A DNA stretch of 27,714 nt from positions 1 through 27,714 of the forward strand of contig JAXHTH010000067.1 of NCBI GenBank assembly GCA_034211115.1. The letters are read 5' to 3'. Source of the stretch: JAXHTH01 sp034211115 (GTDB lineage Bacteria > Planctomycetota > Phycisphaerae > Phycisphaerales > SM1A02). Position numbers and translations under genes: made by a program. The notes beneath the pieces were generated by a model. That model was not told the DNA's origin, did not search any database, and worked only from the letters and a program-made list of their open reading frames with translations. Positions 23,980 through 27,714 of the stretch are shown one piece after another; positions within the stretch are counted from its first letter, which is position 1, and each line of letters begins with the position of its first letter.

Positions 23980-25902
23980 ATGTTACTATCGACCCGCCGC
24001 ACGCTCCCTGTTCGAGCCGGTTTCCTCGCGCTGGCGGCGGTCCTGCTCGGCGCCGCCCCGGCCGGCGTCATCGCGTCGGGCGACGAGGCCGATTCCGACC
24101 GGCCCGCCGTCTGGGCCGGCTACTCGATACCCCTGCTCGATCTCGCTGACCAGACGCATCGGCAGACCATGGTCGATCGCGAGGCGGGGCAATACCTCGG
24201 CCATCCGAGCACGGTCCTGCTCGAGGACGGCAGGACAATCATCGCGGTGTACCCGAAGGGTCACGGCCGCGGCGCGATCGTCATGAAACGCAGCACCGAC
24301 GGCGGACTGACCTGGTCAGAGCGGCTCCCCACGCCCGACAACTGGGCGACCTCGACGCAGACACCCACGCTCCATCGCACCATCGATCCCCGCGACGGCA
24401 CGAAGCGACTCATCATGTTCTCCGGGCATTATCCCATACGCATGGCGCACTCCGAGGACGACGGCCGGAGCTGGACGCCGCTCGCGCCGATCGGCGACTT
24501 CGGCGGGATCGTCGCCATGGGTTCCTGCGCCCGCCTTGCGAATGGAGACTATGTCGCCCTCTTCCACGACAACGGCCGCTTCATTAGAAAGGGCGGCGAG
24601 ACCACGGACACGTTCACGCTCTATCAGACCTTCTCCAGCGACGGCGGGCTCACCTGGAGCGAACCGGAGTCGATCTGGAGCGGCTCCGACGTTCACCTGT
24701 GCGAGCCGGGGCTCATCCGCTCGCCCGATGGGACGCAGCTCGCGATTCTCCTTCGTGAAAACCGCCGGCGAAAGAACTCACATGTCATGTTCTCCGACGA
24801 CGGGGCCCGGACATGGTCGGCGCCGCGCGAACTGCCCGGCGCCCTGACCGGCGACCGGCACACCGGCCGATACGCGCCGGACGGTCGGCTGTTCATCTCG
24901 TTTCGCGATACCACCCGCGACAGCATCACCTACGGTGACTGGGTCGGCTGGGTCGGAACGTACGATGACATCGTCCACGGCCGCGAGGGACAGTATCGCG
25001 TGCGCCTCATGGACAATCATCATCGCTGGGATTGCGCCTATCCGGGCGTCGAGGTGCTGCCCGACGGCACCATCGTCTGCACCACCTACGGCCATTGGAC
25101 GAAGGGCGAGAAACCCTACGTTGTCTGCGTGCGTCTGACCCTCGACGAACTCGACGCCCTCGCGCCGGGTGAAGCGCTGAAGCCCACCGTGCCCGGAGAC
25201 TGGCGTCTGACGTTTCACGATGAGTTCGCAGGCACGCGCGTCGATGAGACGAAATGGACGCCGCGCGACCCGTGGGAACGGGGGCGCAATCAGGAACTCC
25301 AGGCGTATGTTCCGGAAGCGCTGGAGGTGCGCCGAGGCATGCTGCGCGCCGTGGCCCAGCGGAAGTCGGCCGAATACGCCGGAACGATGCGTCAATACGT
25401 CTCCGGCATGATGAACGGCGCGGGCAAGTTCAATCAGCGGTTCGGCCTTTTTGAGATCCGCTGCCGCGTGCCGCGGGGCAGGGGGCTGTGGCCCGCGTTC
25501 TGGCTCCTGCCCGACGAGCCGCCCGGCTGGCCGCCGGAAATCGACGTGCTCGAGATCCTCGGTCACCAACCGCAGCGCATTTACTTCACTCATCACTGGC
25601 GCGACGAACAACGACAGCGGCGCAGCGACGGCGGGCGCTGGAACGGTCCGGACTTCTCGGCGGGCTTCCACACGATCGCCGCGGCGTGGTCGGACGAGGC
25701 GATTGTGTGGTACGTCGACGGCGTCGAACGCGCGCGCTCGACGAAGCACATTCCGGCCGGGCGGCCGATGTTCATGCTCATCAACCTCGCGGTGGGCGGG
25801 ACGTGGCCCGGCGCGCCGGATGCGCAGACGAGCTTCCCCGCCGCGTTCGAGGTGGATTGGGTCCGCGTGTGGGAGCGCGCCGAGGAAACGAAAGACCGGT
25901 AG
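23980..25902 (+). CDS. Secreted sialidase-like / GH16 two-domain glycoside hydrolase, 640 aa
   Basis: A signal peptide covers about 1-33 (FLALAAVLLGAAPAGVIASG). Residues 45-395 form a sialidase/BNR-like propeller with four Asp boxes: STDGGLTW (105-112), SEDDGRSW (158-165), SSDGGLTW (219-226) and SDDGARTW (272-279). Residues 406-633 form a glycoside hydrolase family 16 domain: FHDEF, the catalytic EIDVLE (Glu520, Asp522, Glu525; ExDxxE), and a closing VDWVRVW strand. GH16 enzymes cut beta-1,3/1,4-glucans, agars, carrageenans and related galactans; the exact target cannot be read here. The start at 23980 is preferred over in-frame ATGs upstream, including 23947 and ones inside ilvD, because AGGAG lies 8 nt before it and the signal peptide then begins correctly. 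It converges on a NagB-PIG-L gene. Confidence 0.85.
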   Translation: MLLSTRRTLPVRAGFLALAAVLLGAAPAGVIASGDEADSDRPAVWAGYSIPLLDLADQTHRQTMVDREAGQYLGHPSTVLLEDGRTIIAVYPKGHGRGAIVMKRSTDGGLTWSERLPTPDNWATSTQTPTLHRTIDPRDGTKRLIMFSGHYPIRMAHSEDDGRSWTPLAPIGDFGGIVAMGSCARLANGDYVALFHDNGRFIRKGGETTDTFTLYQTFSSDGGLTWSEPESIWSGSDVHLCEPGLIRSPDGTQLAILLRENRRRKNSHVMFSDDGARTWSAPRELPGALTGDRHTGRYAPDGRLFISFRDTTRDSITYGDWVGWVGTYDDIVHGREGQYRVRLMDNHHRWDCAYPGVEVLPDGTIVCTTYGHWTKGEKPYVVCVRLTLDELDALAPGEALKPTVPGDWRLTFHDEFAGTRVDETKWTPRDPWERGRNQELQAYVPEALEVRRGMLRAVAQRKSAEYAGTMRQYVSGMMNGAGKFNQRFGLFEIRCRVPRGRGLWPAFWLLPDEPPGWPPEIDVLEILGHQPQRIYFTHHWRDEQRQRRSDGGRWNGPDFSAGFHTIAAAWSDEAIVWYVDGVERARSTKHIPAGRPMFMLINLAVGGTWPGAPDAQTSFPAAFEVDWVRVWERAEETKDR

Positions 25903-25980
25903 GCGGGCCGAAGCAGACCGGCGAGTCGTCGCTCCCGCCATCGCGCAACCCGCCCCGCATGACGAACGGAGATTCGAGCC

Positions 25981-27714
25981 TCACGCCCCGCCCGTCCACT
26001 GCACGAACGCCTCGATCGCCTCGTACTCCGCGAGGCCGAGCCTGTCGAAGAGTTCGGCGGTCGTGCGGTTGCGCTGCTCGGCCCGCTGCCAGAACTCGCG
26101 GGTGTCCCACGCGCCGGGAAACAGCGCCTTGTCCTTCTGCGATTCGTGCTTGAAGATCGCCATCCGCTTGCGCTCGACCTCGCTGGGGCTGAGGGGGACG
26201 GCCATGTCGATCTCGTGCGGCTCCCATTCCTGCCATGCGCCGCGATAGAGCCAGAGCTCGCACTCGTTCATCCACGGCTCATCGTGAAGACGCTCCAGCG
26301 CGGTCAGAACGGCGGCCAGGCAGACGCGATGCGTGCCGTGCGGGTCGGAGAGATCGCCCGCGGCGCAGATAAGATGGGGCTGCGCCCGCCGCAGCAACTC
26401 GACAATGATTTCAATATCATCCTCGCTGAGCGGCTTTTTCCGCACACGGCCCGTTTCGTAGAACGGCAGGTCAAGGAAATGGATGTTATCCGGATGGACG
26501 CCGGAGTATTTCGCCGCGGCCCGCGCCTCGCTCCGCCGGATGAGCGTCTTGATCGACTGCAGCTCGGCGCTGTCCACCTGGCCCGGCGTCTTGTGCGGTA
26601 TCAGCGATTGCACCTCGCGCGCGATCTCCTGCGGCCGGCCGCTGTCCGTCTTCGCCTGGTAGAGGCGGCAGAACTCGGCGATGAGATCGGCGTGCCGCAC
26701 CGCATCATCATCGAAGACCGCGATGTTGCCCGAAGTCTGGTAGGCGACGTGCACATCGTGCCCGTGCTCGCAGAGGCGGATGAGCGTCCCGCCCATCGAG
26801 ATCACATCATCGTCCGGGTGCGGGCTGAACACGACGACCCGCTTGGGGAAGACATCGGGCGGGTTCTGCGAATCGACGCCGCGCCCGGCGACGAACTTCG
26901 GCCGGCCGGGCTTGCCGCCGGGCCAGCCGGTGATGGTGCTCTGAAGCGTCTTGAAAACCTCGATGTTAATATCGTACGCCCCGCCGCGGGCTGAAAGCAG
27001 ATCCTGAAGACCGTGCTCGTTGTAATCCTCCTCGGTCAGCTTGAGGATCGGCTTGCCGAGGGTGAACGCAAGCCAGATGGTGGCCTTGCGCATCAGCGTC
27101 CGATCCCAGTGCAGGCCGAACTCCTCGACGGGACCGAGCCGCCAGGGTGTTTTGAAGCGGGTCAGCTCGGCCGCGGCGGGCGGATCGACGACGATCTGGG
27201 CCGAGGGATGCTCCTGGAGGAAGCTCGCGGCCACCGAGGGCGTGACCTCATCCTCGACCGCGCGCCGGATGATCGGCGCCTTGTGTTCGCCGAACGCGAG
27301 CAGGACGATGCGCCGGGCGGCGAGGATGGTGCCCACGCCCATGGTGATCGCCTTGCGCGGCACGTTCCATTCCCCGAAGAAATCGCTCGCCGCATCGAGA
27401 CGCGTCACCTTGTCGAGCGTGATCAGCCGCGTTCGGCTGTCGCGCGGGGAGCCCGGCTCGTTGAAGCCGATGTGACCCGTGCGGCCGATCCCCAGAAGCT
27501 GAAGATCGATGCCGCCCGCTTCGCGAATCATCGCCTCGAACCGCTCGCACGTCGCGGGAATCTCCTCGCGCGTCACGGTCCCGTCCGGCACGTGCACGTT
27601 TGCGGGATCCACGTCGACGTGATCGAAGAGATACTCGGCCATGAACCGGTGATAGCTCTGCAGCTCATCCGGGCTGATGGGCCAGTACTCGTCGAGATTG
27701 AACGCGACGACGTT
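25981..27714 (-). CDS. NagB-PIG-L fusion: glucosamine-6-phosphate deaminase-like plus LmbE/PIG-L deacetylase (5' end outside window)
   Basis: 577 residues are visible; the reading frame stays open to the window edge at 27714 and the start lies beyond it. The first visible residues, VVAFNLDEYWPISPDEL, and the following GIGRTGHIGFNEPGS (27448-27492) are signature segments of glucosamine-6-phosphate deaminase/isomerase. After about 270 visible residues comes a PIG-L/LmbE domain with FSPHPDDDVISMGG (near 26810-26830) and a late DPHGTHR. NagB converts glucosamine-6-phosphate to fructose-6-phosphate and ammonium; PIG-L enzymes remove N-acetyl groups from GlcNAc conjugates. The fusion suggests coupled deacetylation and deamination of amino sugars. 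Similar fusions are known in Bacteroidetes and planctomycetes. The first in-frame ATG in the window (27642) is internal. Confidence 0.87.
   Translation of the reverse strand, partial: NVVAFNLDEYWPISPDELQSYHRFMAEYLFDHVDVDPANVHVPDGTVTREEIPATCERFEAMIREAGGIDLQLLGIGRTGHIGFNEPGSPRDSRTRLITLDKVTRLDAASDFFGEWNVPRKAITMGVGTILAARRIVLLAFGEHKAPIIRRAVEDEVTPSVAASFLQEHPSAQIVVDPPAAAELTRFKTPWRLGPVEEFGLHWDRTLMRKATIWLAFTLGKPILKLTEEDYNEHGLQDLLSARGGAYDINIEVFKTLQSTITGWPGGKPGRPKFVAGRGVDSQNPPDVFPKRVVVFSPHPDDDVISMGGTLIRLCEHGHDVHVAYQTSGNIAVFDDDAVRHADLIAEFCRLYQAKTDSGRPQEIAREVQSLIPHKTPGQVDSAELQSIKTLIRRSEARAAAKYSGVHPDNIHFLDLPFYETGRVRKKPLSEDDIEIIVELLRRAQPHLICAAGDLSDPHGTHRVCLAAVLTALERLHDEPWMNECELWLYRGAWQEWEPHEIDMAVPLSPSEVERKRMAIFKHESQKDKALFPGAWDTREFWQRAEQRNRTTAELFDRLGLAEYEAIEAFVQWTGGA

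Overview
This is a high-GC bacterial window that looks like a chromosome segment from a planctomycete, most likely class Phycisphaerae. Four secreted proteins end in paired EF-hand/dockerin-like repeats of the form CPGDFDGDGD...ADLLxLLAAWG...CP, and one carries a Ca-binding linker (DCQGNGRSD...DLNANGLPDE). I associate both with Phycisphaerae exoproteins. That is a judgement from family knowledge; no marker gene is present to settle it. I see no rRNA, tRNA, CRISPR array, insertion sequence or phage gene.

Layout. 1-5355 (+): the 3' end of a glutamate dehydrogenase gene, then two adjacent paralogous PEP/pyruvate-binding (PPDK N-terminal type) proteins; the second has a GAF-like N-terminus and a C-terminal nucleotidyltransferase domain. 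5516-7158 (-): a metallophosphoesterase and a ComB-like 2-phosphosulfolactate phosphatase. 7682-15857 (+): four exported proteins: an unrecognised TPR-like protein, a gingipain-type C25 cysteine protease with a dockerin tail, an unrecognised secreted protein, and a beta-propeller-like protein with a double dockerin tail. 15985-21998 (-): a beta-CASP metallo-beta-lactamase RNase, a 14-repeat FG-GAP protein with dockerin tail, and an exported DUF1028 (Ntn-hydrolase-like) protein with dockerin tail. 22250-25902 (+): dihydroxy-acid dehydratase (ilvD) and a secreted sialidase-like/GH16 two-domain protein. 25981-27714 (-): a NagB-PIG-L fusion, cut by the window end.

How it fits together. There is no single large operon. 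Three themes recur: (i) a central-metabolism/signalling block (GDH plus two PPDK_N-like proteins that lack the usual phosphohistidine and TIM-barrel domains); (ii) an exoproteome block in which unrelated catalytic or binding domains share one C-terminal dockerin-like tag, with no cohesin gene in view; (iii) glycan and amino-sugar use (sialidase/GH16, NagB-PIG-L).

The least explained structure is a set of degenerate 7-bp tandem arrays directly downstream of four genes. Each has a different unit sequence, but every array is purine-rich on the sense strand of its gene. Two of them form a 13-bp perfect inverted repeat between convergent genes. Two clear intrinsic terminators and several promoter candidates are listed; promoter calls come from -35/-10 matching by eye and are tentative.
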